Positions 16,323 to 24,749 of a stretch of 35,501 nucleotides of DNA are shown here, one piece after another; within the stretch, counting starts at the first letter, position 1, and each line of letters starts with the position of its first letter. Below the pieces are notes generated by a model. That model searched no databases. It was not told where the DNA came from and saw only the letters and a program-made list of their open reading frames with translations. This DNA comes from Bacteroides sp. (GTDB taxonomy: Bacteria > Bacteroidota > Bacteroidia > Bacteroidales > Bacteroidaceae), in the NCBI GenBank assembly GCA_030151885.1, contig JASLCG010000069.1, forward strand, positions 1 through 35,501. Reading direction: 5' to 3'. The position numbers and the translations under genes were made by a program.

Positions 16323-17534
16323 ATGGAACAGTTTAAATTAAATACTATCGAAGAGGCTATTGCAGATATTCGTGATGGTAAATTCGTTATTGTAGTAGAT
16401 GATGAAGACAGAGAAAATGAAGGAGACTTTATTATTGCTGCAGAGAAAATAACTCCAGAGAAAGTTAATTTCATGTTACGTTATGGAAGAGGTGTTCTTT
16501 GTACTCCAATGTCTGAAGAGCGATGTGCAGAATTAGAACTTGGTATGCAAGCTTCTGAAAATACATCGATTTATGAAACTCCTTTTACTATAACTGTTGA
16601 CTTAGTTAAAGGTTGTACTACTGGTGTATCAATGCACGATAGAGCTGCTACTATTAAAGCTTTAGCTGATGATAATACTAAACCTAGTGATTTAGCTAGG
16701 CCTGGCCATATCAATCCGTTAAGAGCTAGATCTAAAGGTGTATTGAAAAGAGCTGGACACACAGAAGCTACGGTTGATTTGTGTAAACTAGCAGGTCTAA
16801 AGCCTGTGGGTGCACTTATTGAGATAATTAATGAAGATGGTACTATGTCTCGCCTACCAGAGCTAATGAAGGTGGCTAAGGAGTTTGATATGAAAATAAT
16901 CTCTATTGCAGACCTTATTAAATATCGTCTTGAAAGAGAATCTTTGGTCGAACAAGGTGTTGAAGTAGATATGCCTACAGCTCATGGTCATTTTAGATTA
17001 ATACCTTTCCGTCAAAAATCAAATGGATTAGAACATGTAGCACTAATTAAAGGTGAATGGGAAAAGGATGAGCCTGTATTGGTTCGTGTACACTCTTCAT
17101 GTGTTACTGGTGACATATTTGGTTCATGTAGATGTGAGTGTGGAGATCAACTTCATAAAGCTATGGAGATGATTGAAAAAGAGGGTAAAGGAGCTATAGT
17201 GTATATGAATCAAGAGGGTAGAGGTATTGGTCTTATGAATAAGATAGCTGCTTATAAGCTACAAGAAGAGGGCCTAGATACTGTTGATGCTAATGTGCAC
17301 TTGGGTTTTAAACCTGATGAAAGAGATTATGGTGTAGGAGCTCAGATTTTGCGAGCTATTGGTGTTAGTAATATTAAATTGATGACTAACAATCCAGTTA
17401 AACGTATAGGTTTGGAATCTTATGGTTTGAAAATAACAGAGAATGTAGGAATTGAGATTGTTCCTAATGAGTATAATAAAAAGTACTTAGAAACTAAAGC
17501 TAAGAGAATGGGGCATAATCTTCATCTTAAATAA
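16323..17534 (+). CDS. ribBA: Bifunctional DHBP synthase / GTP cyclohydrolase II
   Basis: A 403-residue riboflavin-synthesis enzyme. Residues 1-205 are 3,4-dihydroxy-2-butanone-4-phosphate synthase: VVDDEDRENEGD (24-35) with the acidic metal site, then TPMSEERC, TTGVSMHDRAATI and GHINPLRA, RAGHTEATVDL. Residues 206-403 are GTP cyclohydrolase II with zinc ligands Cys260, Cys271 and Cys273 in CVTGDIFGSCRCECGDQL, the NQEGRGIGLMNK loop, and LMTNNPVKRIGLESYGL. Both active sites look intact. It follows the LptF/G gene by 34 bases with no terminator, so it is probably co-transcribed. No FMN riboswitch is visible. Confidence 0.97.
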   Translation: MEQFKLNTIEEAIADIRDGKFVIVVDDEDRENEGDFIIAAEKITPEKVNFMLRYGRGVLCTPMSEERCAELELGMQASENTSIYETPFTITVDLVKGCTTGVSMHDRAATIKALADDNTKPSDLARPGHINPLRARSKGVLKRAGHTEATVDLCKLAGLKPVGALIEIINEDGTMSRLPELMKVAKEFDMKIISIADLIKYRLERESLVEQGVEVDMPTAHGHFRLIPFRQKSNGLEHVALIKGEWEKDEPVLVRVHSSCVTGDIFGSCRCECGDQLHKAMEMIEKEGKGAIVYMNQEGRGIGLMNKIAAYKLQEEGLDTVDANVHLGFKPDERDYGVGAQILRAIGVSNIKLMTNNPVKRIGLESYGLKITENVGIEIVPNEYNKKYLETKAKRMGHNLHLK

Positions 17535-17543
17535 AATAAAAAT

Positions 17544-17572
17544 AAAAGGCTGACCAATTGGTCAGCCTTTTA
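17544..17572. terminator. Convergent terminator of ribBA and ferredoxin
   Basis: Perfect stem AAAAGGCTGACCA / TGGTCAGCCTTTT with a short loop, T-run on the plus strand and A-run upstream that becomes T on the minus strand. Confidence 0.88.
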
Positions 17573-17590
17573 TTTTTGCTGTATTATAAA

Positions 17591-17761
17591 TTATTCAGCT
17601 GGGTGAATTGCTTCAGAAGGACATACATCTGCGCAAGTTCCACAGTCTGTACAAATATCTGCATCGATTGAGTAGATATCACCTTCAGAAATTGCTTCTA
17701 CTGGGCATTCGTCAATACATGTGCCACAAGCAATACAGTCGTCATTAATTACGTAAGCCAT
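17591..17761 (-). CDS. 2[4Fe-4S] ferredoxin
   Basis: A short gene of 56 codons for a clostridial-type ferredoxin, a soluble low-potential electron carrier. Two cluster motifs are visible: Cys9-x2-Cys12-x2-Cys15-x3-Cys19-Pro and Cys37-x2-Cys40-x2-Cys43-x3-Cys47-Pro, each followed by the usual acidic EAI segment. MAYVINDDCIACGTC is the standard N-terminus and gives confidence in the start at 17761. It is a stand-alone gene with its own -7 element (17803-17810) and shares the terminator with ribBA. Likely partners such as pyruvate:ferredoxin oxidoreductase, Rnf and nitroreductases are not in the window. Confidence 0.96.
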   Translation of the reverse strand: MAYVINDDCIACGTCIDECPVEAISEGDIYSIDADICTDCGTCADVCPSEAIHPAE

Positions 17762-17802
17762 TTTCTTAAATTTTAAAAAGTTATTAGTACTAATTGTTCT
17801 TG

Positions 17803-17810
17803 CAAAAATA
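17803..17810 (-). promoter_or_regulatory. -7 promoter element of the ferredoxin gene
   Basis: On the minus strand TATTTTTG, an exact TAnnTTTG match, about 45 bases before the start codon. The -33 element is not clear. Confidence 0.45.
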
Positions 17811-17876
17811 ATAGTTTATTTGAAACAACACTATAAAAAGTGTACTTTTTACAAGGTTTGTAATGTTCAGATGTCA

Positions 17877-17919
17877 AAATCCCTTCAATAATACAATGGT
17901 ATTATTGAAGGGGTTTTAG
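17877..17919 (-). terminator. GH31 gene terminator
   Basis: A 19-bp near-perfect stem (AAAATCCCTTCAATAATAC and its complement, one G-T pair) with loop AATG, 75 bases after the GH31 stop codon, with a T-run on the minus strand. Confidence 0.8.
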
Positions 17920-17993
17920 TTATTGATTTATTAATCAATGTTTTACAATCTATTTGATTAGCTGTAATTAAAATTAGTGTTTTTAAAAATAAT

Positions 17994-20900
17994 TTAGTTT
18001 GCTTCTATGAAATCTAATTTCTGATTTATTAAATAAATATCCGTAGCTTTTAAATTGTATTTAAAGCTCTTTTTTACTTTAAACTTAATGGTAAATAGGT
18101 TTACATCTCCTGTTAGTAGATTTTGCTCTCCGATATTAACAAATGTAGGATATAATGCTTTTAGTCCAAATCCATGTAACCTATCGTTGGTTAGATTTGC
18201 CATATTTTCTACGTTAATATTTTCAAGACCTTCATACTCTAAAGTTGCATCATCGTAGGGTAATGCAAAGCTTAAAGCATTTATGTTTTTTAAATCTTTG
18301 GCTGATACTATAATTTTCAACTCGTCTCCAATGTTGAATGATTTTTTGTTTGGTATGAGCTTTATTTCTCCACTAATTCCCTCTTTAGGTTGTTTAATAC
18401 CCCCTTTTAATTGAGTAGTAAGTACAGAGATATCGTAAGCGTCAATAAGATTGTTTTGATTTACGTCTCCTTTGCTTATATAACCTTCAAAATCAGCATC
18501 TCCTAATCTTAATCCAGTGTAGTTCGTATAAGATGTTAAGTCGTTAGCATCTAGTAATTTATCATTATTGATATCTCCAGGAATATAACTTTCAGTATGA
18601 GGTACTTTAAATACATACAGTTGTTTACCTGATCCAAAGTTGCCTACAGCCTCAGTAACTTCTAGTTTAATGTATTTTGCAGTAGGTTTATCTTTAAAAT
18701 CAACAATTTTTATTTTGTCATCTCTGTCCCAATTAAAATCGGATTCTTTGGTCCAATTCTTTTTATCTGAACTATAGTAGATGCTACCTCTGATGATAGT
18801 TCCATTACCAGCTCCATCTCTAGGTAAATAATGAAGTTTATCTAATTGATTAATAGTTTTTAGATCAGCAATAATATTAAATGGAATAGCAGATTTTCCC
18901 CATTTAGTATGCCATATACTAGCTTCATCAAAGTCGAATAACTTATGTATACGAGAGCCACTTTGATCTTCTACATCTATTGTTGCTGATATGTTTTGAA
19001 CAGCAAATTCTAAAGGGTTTGATTTAGTCGTAATACTGAAGTTTTTCCAGTCAGAATTCATCTCTTTATTAACAGCACGTATTTTGAAATCGTAAGTAGT
19101 CTCTGGCACTAGATTCTCAAAAACTAATGAGTTGCCTTTGATTGTAGTGTATAGTTGATCTTCTAATTCTATTTCATAATAATCTGCATTATCTACAGCT
19201 TCCCATTTCGGTTTTACAGTATATGCTTCAATTAGTTCGTCTGTTAATTGTAAGCTTGGAGAATTAAGTTGTCCTGTACTTTTTAGAAGAGTATTAGTTG
19301 AGGCAAACTCATAACCTTTAATAGTTAGATTAATTGTTGTTTCAATAGTATTTACAGCTTCTATTTTAATTAAAATTTGAGGGTTTTTCAATACTTCAAA
19401 TTTCTCTAAATCAGATCCTAATGTCGAGAATCTATTTAGGTTATTGTATTCAGAGTAGAAATAACAATTTGATTCTTTGTTAAATTCCTCAATGGTATTG
19501 ACCTCAGTTAATTTAATATTCTTATTATTTAATCTTGCTGTGATTCGTTTAGGCTTCTTAGTAGCGTTAACTCGGAATTCAGTAGATTTATACTCTATCT
19601 GATCTTTGTATCGTCCTTTGGTAGGATGAACAGTTATAACTGTTTCTCCTTTTTTATTCAAATGACTCTCTATTTTAGTTGTAGAGTATTCTCCTCTTAG
19701 GTATGCATTGGTAGCTCCGTCATCGTTGTACTCTGTAAATTGACTATAGCTATTGGGGTATAGTTCATATATCCTATGTTCTTTTATAATCTCATGTATA
19801 TTGTTATTAGGATTTGTAAGTGGAATAATTGCTCCTGCCTTAACAAATGTTGGCAACTTCCATAAAGGAGCGTCAAAGTTATTAACAATACATGGGCCAC
19901 GATAAATATCCCCGTTAAAGTAATCTATCCATGTGCCTTTCGGTAGATAGATGTTGTTGCGTATGTCATTGCCTTGCTCGTCTGAGTTTGTATTTTTATA
20001 TATTGGAGCAATTAAGAAGTATGGTCCATAAAGAAATTGGTATTGTGTATTAATTCCTAATGTATATTTGTTAGGCTCTTCAATAAACATAGCTCTAATC
20101 ATAGGAGCTCCTTTTATAGATTCATGTGCAATGCTATATGCATAAGGTAAAAGTTCGGATTTGAATTTAAGGTAGTTCCTATTGATTGAAGTGGCTGGCT
20201 CTCCTAGTGCATGTGGGTACTTTTCATTTGAGCCCCATCCGTCCATATTAAGCTGCATAGGGGTGAATGTTTTCCACTGGAAATCACGGGTGTTAACAAT
20301 AGGGTTCTTACCACCAAAGATACCATCCATATCAGATGTGATGTTTGGTTGACCAGATAATCCAGATCCTAAATATGTTGGGATGTGAAAGCGTATATAT
20401 TCCCAGTTTCCACCAGTTTGATCTCCAGACCATATTGTAGCATATCTTTGAGTTCCAGCCCAACCGTCTAATGATATGATAAATGGTCTGCTGTCATTTC
20501 CATAATAACTCATAATTTGAGCAACATCTGTAATGCCATTTAATCCAAAAGAATAGCCTGCACCTACCCACGCTACATCGGTTTTAAGAACACGAACACC
20601 TGCATCTCTAACCTCTTTTACGATATCTCTTTGAAGAAGTGGGCTTACTCCTTCTTTAGGGTGAAGGTCGGACTGAGTCCATAGTCCAATTTCTACGCCA
20701 TTTGAGTGGGCATATTCGGTTAGGTTTCTAAGGTTTTCGATGTTACCATCTAAGGTATTTGTCTGGCCATACCCTGCTCCATACCCATCATTTGGTAATA
20801 GCCACCCAAAGGGCATATTGTGCTTTTTATATCTGTCAATAACTGCTCTAGCAGAAAACTGGTAGTTGTTTTTTTCTCCATTAAGAGATTCTTTAATACC

Positions 20901-21821
20901 TCCATTGTCTTTTTGACTTTCAGTGTATTTTTTTCCATCTTCAAATAGAATTCCCTTTTCACTTTCTTTCCAATAATCTCTATTGTAGGCATTTAGATGG
21001 CCTTGGTAAAATCCAAACTTAGGTATAAGTACAGGATATCCAGTTAGTTGGTAAAAGTCATTTAATAAAGGTATCATTCCGTCATTAACCATAATAAACA
21101 AGTCTAGGTAGTTAGTCTGGTGTTCAATATTGACAGTGCTTGGAGTGTTGAGTCCAAAATCATAAAAACCCTTTTTAAAGGTGTGCCACATGATAGCATA
21201 TCCATTTGTAGACCAGTAGAATGGTGTTGGTGATGCTACACCTCCATCAGTCCAGCTGTTTTGGTTTTCAATAGCTATTTTTTTCCCTTTATGAGAGAAT
21301 CTTCCATTTTGAACTCCTCCACCAAAGAAATATTCACTTTCAGACTCTTTAAATTGAACCGAAGTGTTTTTCTCAGAGATTTTTATTGGTGATACAGATT
21401 CAATAACTATTTTATTTTCTTTTTTATTAGTTACATTGAATAGAGCGGTTTTCTTATCAAATGTTATATTAACAGCTTGTGTATTAATACTTATACTATT
21501 ATTGTTCTCAGAAATAGTTAGTTCTTTTACCTCTTTTCTAGGGTTATCTACCAATATTTTAGCTTCGGGTTTTGCTTCAGGATCTCTGATAATTCTTCCA
21601 GAGTTATCTTGAAAAATTCTAAAAATATTGTTTCCATAGAAATCAATTGTTAACCGTTGTTTATTCTTAAATAGGATGTCAACTGTTGTAGGGTTTACTT
21701 TTTTTGCAGCAACAATAGTTGATGTTGGATTGTCTGTAGCAGAATAGGCAGGCGTTGTTCCCACAATGATAGCAAAAAGCAATAGAGTCCATTGCTTAAA
21801 GTTAGTGTAATGTGTTTTCAT
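17994..21821 (-). CDS. Secreted GH31 glycoside hydrolase with FN3, discoidin-like, dockerin and cohesin-like modules
   Basis: A 1275-residue exported enzyme with a signal peptide (about residues 1-28). Residues 35-215: N-terminal beta-sandwich of GH31. Residues 240-600: catalytic barrel, with nucleophile Asp415 in LKTDVAWVGAGY and acid/base Asp467 in WSGDQTGGNW. Residues 600-720: C-terminal beta domains, then a stretch I cannot assign. About 855-945: fibronectin III. About 945-1080: F5/8-type-C (discoidin/CBM32-like) carbohydrate-binding module. Residues 1082-1131: dockerin type I with two calcium repeats (GDINNDKLLDANDL and GDVNQNNLIDAYDI). Residues 1150-1275: cohesin-like domain. The layout recalls GH31 alpha-N-acetylgalactosaminidases of gut bacteria; alpha-glucosidase or alpha-xylosidase activity remains possible. 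No SusC/SusD pair is adjacent. Confidence 0.9.
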   Translation of the reverse strand: MKTHYTNFKQWTLLLFAIIVGTTPAYSATDNPTSTIVAAKKVNPTTVDILFKNKQRLTIDFYGNNIFRIFQDNSGRIIRDPEAKPEAKILVDNPRKEVKELTISENNNSISINTQAVNITFDKKTALFNVTNKKENKIVIESVSPIKISEKNTSVQFKESESEYFFGGGVQNGRFSHKGKKIAIENQNSWTDGGVASPTPFYWSTNGYAIMWHTFKKGFYDFGLNTPSTVNIEHQTNYLDLFIMVNDGMIPLLNDFYQLTGYPVLIPKFGFYQGHLNAYNRDYWKESEKGILFEDGKKYTESQKDNGGIKESLNGEKNNYQFSARAVIDRYKKHNMPFGWLLPNDGYGAGYGQTNTLDGNIENLRNLTEYAHSNGVEIGLWTQSDLHPKEGVSPLLQRDIVKEVRDAGVRVLKTDVAWVGAGYSFGLNGITDVAQIMSYYGNDSRPFIISLDGWAGTQRYATIWSGDQTGGNWEYIRFHIPTYLGSGLSGQPNITSDMDGIFGGKNPIVNTRDFQWKTFTPMQLNMDGWGSNEKYPHALGEPATSINRNYLKFKSELLPYAYSIAHESIKGAPMIRAMFIEEPNKYTLGINTQYQFLYGPYFLIAPIYKNTNSDEQGNDIRNNIYLPKGTWIDYFNGDIYRGPCIVNNFDAPLWKLPTFVKAGAIIPLTNPNNNIHEIIKEHRIYELYPNSYSQFTEYNDDGATNAYLRGEYSTTKIESHLNKKGETVITVHPTKGRYKDQIEYKSTEFRVNATKKPKRITARLNNKNIKLTEVNTIEEFNKESNCYFYSEYNNLNRFSTLGSDLEKFEVLKNPQILIKIEAVNTIETTINLTIKGYEFASTNTLLKSTGQLNSPSLQLTDELIEAYTVKPKWEAVDNADYYEIELEDQLYTTIKGNSLVFENLVPETTYDFKIRAVNKEMNSDWKNFSITTKSNPLEFAVQNISATIDVEDQSGSRIHKLFDFDEASIWHTKWGKSAIPFNIIADLKTINQLDKLHYLPRDGAGNGTIIRGSIYYSSDKKNWTKESDFNWDRDDKIKIVDFKDKPTAKYIKLEVTEAVGNFGSGKQLYVFKVPHTESYIPGDINNDKLLDANDLTSYTNYTGLRLGDADFEGYISKGDVNQNNLIDAYDISVLTTQLKGGIKQPKEGISGEIKLIPNKKSFNIGDELKIIVSAKDLKNINALSFALPYDDATLEYEGLENINVENMANLTNDRLHGFGLKALYPTFVNIGEQNLLTGDVNLFTIKFKVKKSFKYNLKATDIYLINQKLDFIEAN

Positions 21822-21972
21822 TGAATTAATGATTTTAGTTATAGTTAGTTATAAGTCTATGAAAGTACTGAATTCTGATTAAACTATAGAATTTTAGGGC
21901 TATAAAGGTTAATTAAGTACATAAAAAGATGCAAGAATCATTTGCATGAAAGGCAGTATCTAATCTTTTTTA

Positions 21973-21980
21973 TAGCTTTG
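21973..21980 (+). promoter_or_regulatory. -7 promoter element of metA
   Basis: TAGCTTTG is an exact TAnnTTTG match, 31 bases before the metA start, leaving a leader of about 25 bases. No TTTG at the proper upstream distance. Confidence 0.5.
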
Positions 21981-22011
21981 TAAAATATACAAATGATACC
22001 ATAATAATAGT

Positions 22012-22929
22012 ATGCCAATAAATTTACCTAATAATCTTCCTGCTATTAGCTATCTAGAGCAGGAAAATATATTTGTGATCGATGAAGCAAAAGGCTCAAA
22101 ACAAGATATCCGAGCATTAAAAATTGGGATCTTAAACTTAATGCCTTTAAAAATAGAGACAGAGACAGACTTAATCCGACTACTTTCAAATTCTCCATTA
22201 CAGATTGAGCTTTCATTAGTTAAAATGAAAGGGCACATCTCTAAGAACACTTCTAAAGAGCACCTTGATGAATTTTATGTTGATTTTGATGCCATTAGAA
22301 ATGCTAAATTTGATGGGTTTATTATAACAGGTGCACCTGTGGAAATGTTGCCTTTCGAAGAGGTGGATTATTGGGAGGAGTTGACAGAAATATTAAGTTG
22401 GACTAAAACTCATGTAACATCTACCTTTCATATCTGTTGGGCAGCACAAGCTGCAATGTATTATCATTATGGAATAAATAAACAGGTGTTAAATAAAAAG
22501 CTGTTTGGAGTGTTTGAGCACTATACTCTTGTTGATAAACATCCTTTACTAAGGGGATTTGACACATCTTTTTATGTTCCGCATAGTAGGCATACCACTA
22601 TTAAAGAAGAAGATGTTATTGAGTGCAAAGAGTTATCAATACTATCAAAGTCTATAGATGCTGGAGTTTATATTGTCTCAGCTCGTGGAGGTCGAGAATT
22701 ATATGTTACTGGGCATTCTGAATATACAGCAGGTACATTAGATAAGGAGTATAAGCGAGATTTAGAAAAGGGGCTCTCAATAGAGATACCTGTAAACTAT
22801 TATCCAGAGGATGATCCAAAACAGTCTCCGAAAGTGAAATGGAGAGCACATGCAAATTTACTGTTTTCAAATTGGTTAAACTACTTTGTATATCAGTCAA
22901 CACCATATAACTTAGATGAAATAGAATGA
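22012..22929 (+). CDS. metA: Homoserine O-acyltransferase, predicted acetyl-CoA specific
   Basis: A 305-residue MetA-family enzyme that activates homoserine for methionine synthesis. MPINLPNNLPA is the standard N-terminus. The catalytic cysteine is Cys142 in STFHICWAAQAAMYY; the LFGVFEH, PHSRHT and VTGHSEY segments carry the other catalytic and binding residues. Residue 111 is Glu (TGAPVEMLPFEEVDYW). In characterised family members Gly at 111 goes with succinyl-CoA and Glu with acetyl-CoA, so this enzyme is probably a homoserine O-acetyltransferase despite the common succinyltransferase name. It overlaps the next gene by ATGA (22926-22929), implying translational coupling. Confidence 0.95.
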   Translation: MPINLPNNLPAISYLEQENIFVIDEAKGSKQDIRALKIGILNLMPLKIETETDLIRLLSNSPLQIELSLVKMKGHISKNTSKEHLDEFYVDFDAIRNAKFDGFIITGAPVEMLPFEEVDYWEELTEILSWTKTHVTSTFHICWAAQAAMYYHYGINKQVLNKKLFGVFEHYTLVDKHPLLRGFDTSFYVPHSRHTTIKEEDVIECKELSILSKSIDAGVYIVSARGGRELYVTGHSEYTAGTLDKEYKRDLEKGLSIEIPVNYYPEDDPKQSPKVKWRAHANLLFSNWLNYFVYQSTPYNLDEIE

Positions 22930-24749
22930 TGAACCCTAGAAAAATAGAATTATTAATACCTGCTAAAAATTTAGAGTGTGGTATTGCTGCAATCGACCAC
23001 GGTGCTGATGCTGTATATATAGGTGCACCTCAGTTTGGTGCTCGTGTAGCAGCTAATAATAGTTTAGATGATATAGCTAAACTAGTAGATTATGCTCATC
23101 TCTTTGGAGTAAAAGTTTATGTTACGGTTAATGTTATTTTAAAAGAAGAAGAGTTAGAACAAACCGAAAAGATGATTTGGGAATTGTATCGAATTAAAGT
23201 AGATGCATTAATCATTCAAGATATGGGGATTTTAGAGTTAAACTTACCCCCTATATCTTTACATTCAAGTACTCAAAATGATAATAGAACTATAACTAAA
23301 GCCAAGTTTTTAGAGAAAACAGGCTTCCGACAAATTGTTTTAGCTAGAGAGCTGTCGTTAAATGAAATAAGAGGGATTCATGAAGCATGTCCTAATCTGA
23401 GTTTGGAGGTGTTTATACATGGAGCTTTGTGTGTAAGTTATAGTGGGCAATGCTATGTTAGTGAATATCAAACGGGACGAAGTGCTAATAGAGGCTCTTG
23501 TTCTCAATTCTGTAGGTTGCCATTTGATTTAAAAGATAGTGAAGGAAAGGTTATTGCCTTTAAGAAACATTTCTTATCTCTTAAAGATTTAAATCAAAGT
23601 GAAAGGCTTGAAGAGCTGCTTGATGCGGGTGCATCCTCATTGAAAATAGAGGGTAGGTTGAAAGATGTATCTTATGTTAAGAATGTTACTGCTGCTTATC
23701 GTGAGAAGTTAGATGACATATTAGCTAGGCGTTCAGAATATATCCGTGCCTCGAACGGGAAAGAAGAATATACTTTTAAACCTCAATTAGATAAAACCTT
23801 TAGCAGAGGGTTTACTAATTTTTTACTTGATGGTCGGAAAGATGATATTTCATCTTTCGACACCCCAAAATCGTTGGGCGAGGAGATGGGATATATGAAA
23901 GAGGCTAGACAAAATTTTATTATTGTTGCTGGTGTTAAGCCTTTTCATAATGGAGATGGCGTTTGTTATGTAGATGAAAACGGCAGACTACAGGGATTTA
24001 GAATAAATAGAGTAGAAGGCAATAAACTATTTTTACAGGAGAAGGTAAACATTCCACCTAAAACGATTATCTACAGGAATTACGATCATGATTTTGAAAA
24101 AGTATTAGCTAAACCTTCGGCTGTGAGAAGATTACCTCTAGAAATGGTATTAGAAGAGACTCCTTCTGGTTTCCAATTAAGGGTAAAGAGTAATTTATCA
24201 GAAACTATAAGTAGTATAGAGTTAGAAAAAGAGCTCGCTAGAAGTAATCAAAAAGAGAACTTACAGAGACAGTTGAGTAAGTTAGGTGATACTTCTTTTG
24301 CTCTGAAAAGACTTGAGTTAAATTTAACTGATAATTGGTTTATACCATCGTCTTTTTTATCGACTTTGCGAAGGGATGCAATTGAGCAGTTAATTTTGAC
24401 TATAAAACAGGATTATAAGGTCGAAGAGCAGGTGTTTAAAGAGACTGATCATGATTTTCCTATTAAAGAACTTACCTACTTAGGGAATGTAATGAATAGT
24501 AAAGCAACTGCCTTTTATGCACGACATGGGGCTAAAGTGCTAGAGCCTGCTTTTGAATTACAGCAAAAAGAAGATGGTGTGCTCATGTTTTGTAAGCATT
24601 GTATTCGATATAGTATGGGATGGTGTCCAACTTATCAGAATAAAAAATCTCCTTATAAAGAACCTTATTATTTGGTTGACCCTAATGGAGATGAGTTTAA
24701 GTTAGTTTTTGACTGTAAAAACTGTATTATGAAGGTTACAGTAGGGTAA
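22926..24749 (+). CDS. U32 family protein, RlhA/TrhP-like
   Basis: A 607-residue cytoplasmic protein of the U32 'peptidase' family. Members with this architecture (RlhA, TrhP) are now known as RNA hydroxylation enzymes rather than proteases. The TIM-barrel start IELLIPAKNLECGIAAIDHGADAVYIGAP is typical, and the signature GALCVSYSGQCYVSEY...RGSCSQFCR gives Cys169, Cys176, Cys192 and Cys196 as probable iron-sulfur ligands. The middle region corresponds to the DUF3656 part of RlhA. The C-terminus carries a second cysteine cluster (CKHC, WCP, CKNC). Start ATG 22926 overlaps the metA stop; ATG 22929 is an alternative. It ends exactly where the convergent regulator gene begins, with no terminator. 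Confidence 0.88.
   Translation: MMNPRKIELLIPAKNLECGIAAIDHGADAVYIGAPQFGARVAANNSLDDIAKLVDYAHLFGVKVYVTVNVILKEEELEQTEKMIWELYRIKVDALIIQDMGILELNLPPISLHSSTQNDNRTITKAKFLEKTGFRQIVLARELSLNEIRGIHEACPNLSLEVFIHGALCVSYSGQCYVSEYQTGRSANRGSCSQFCRLPFDLKDSEGKVIAFKKHFLSLKDLNQSERLEELLDAGASSLKIEGRLKDVSYVKNVTAAYREKLDDILARRSEYIRASNGKEEYTFKPQLDKTFSRGFTNFLLDGRKDDISSFDTPKSLGEEMGYMKEARQNFIIVAGVKPFHNGDGVCYVDENGRLQGFRINRVEGNKLFLQEKVNIPPKTIIYRNYDHDFEKVLAKPSAVRRLPLEMVLEETPSGFQLRVKSNLSETISSIELEKELARSNQKENLQRQLSKLGDTSFALKRLELNLTDNWFIPSSFLSTLRRDAIEQLILTIKQDYKVEEQVFKETDHDFPIKELTYLGNVMNSKATAFYARHGAKVLEPAFELQQKEDGVLMFCKHCIRYSMGWCPTYQNKKSPYKEPYYLVDPNGDEFKLVFDCKNCIMKVTVG

Noticed and set aside
20750..20992. 80-residue minus-strand frame inside the GH31 gene
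   Set aside because: Lysine-rich out-of-frame shadow of the catalytic domain, whose own frame is intact through this stretch.
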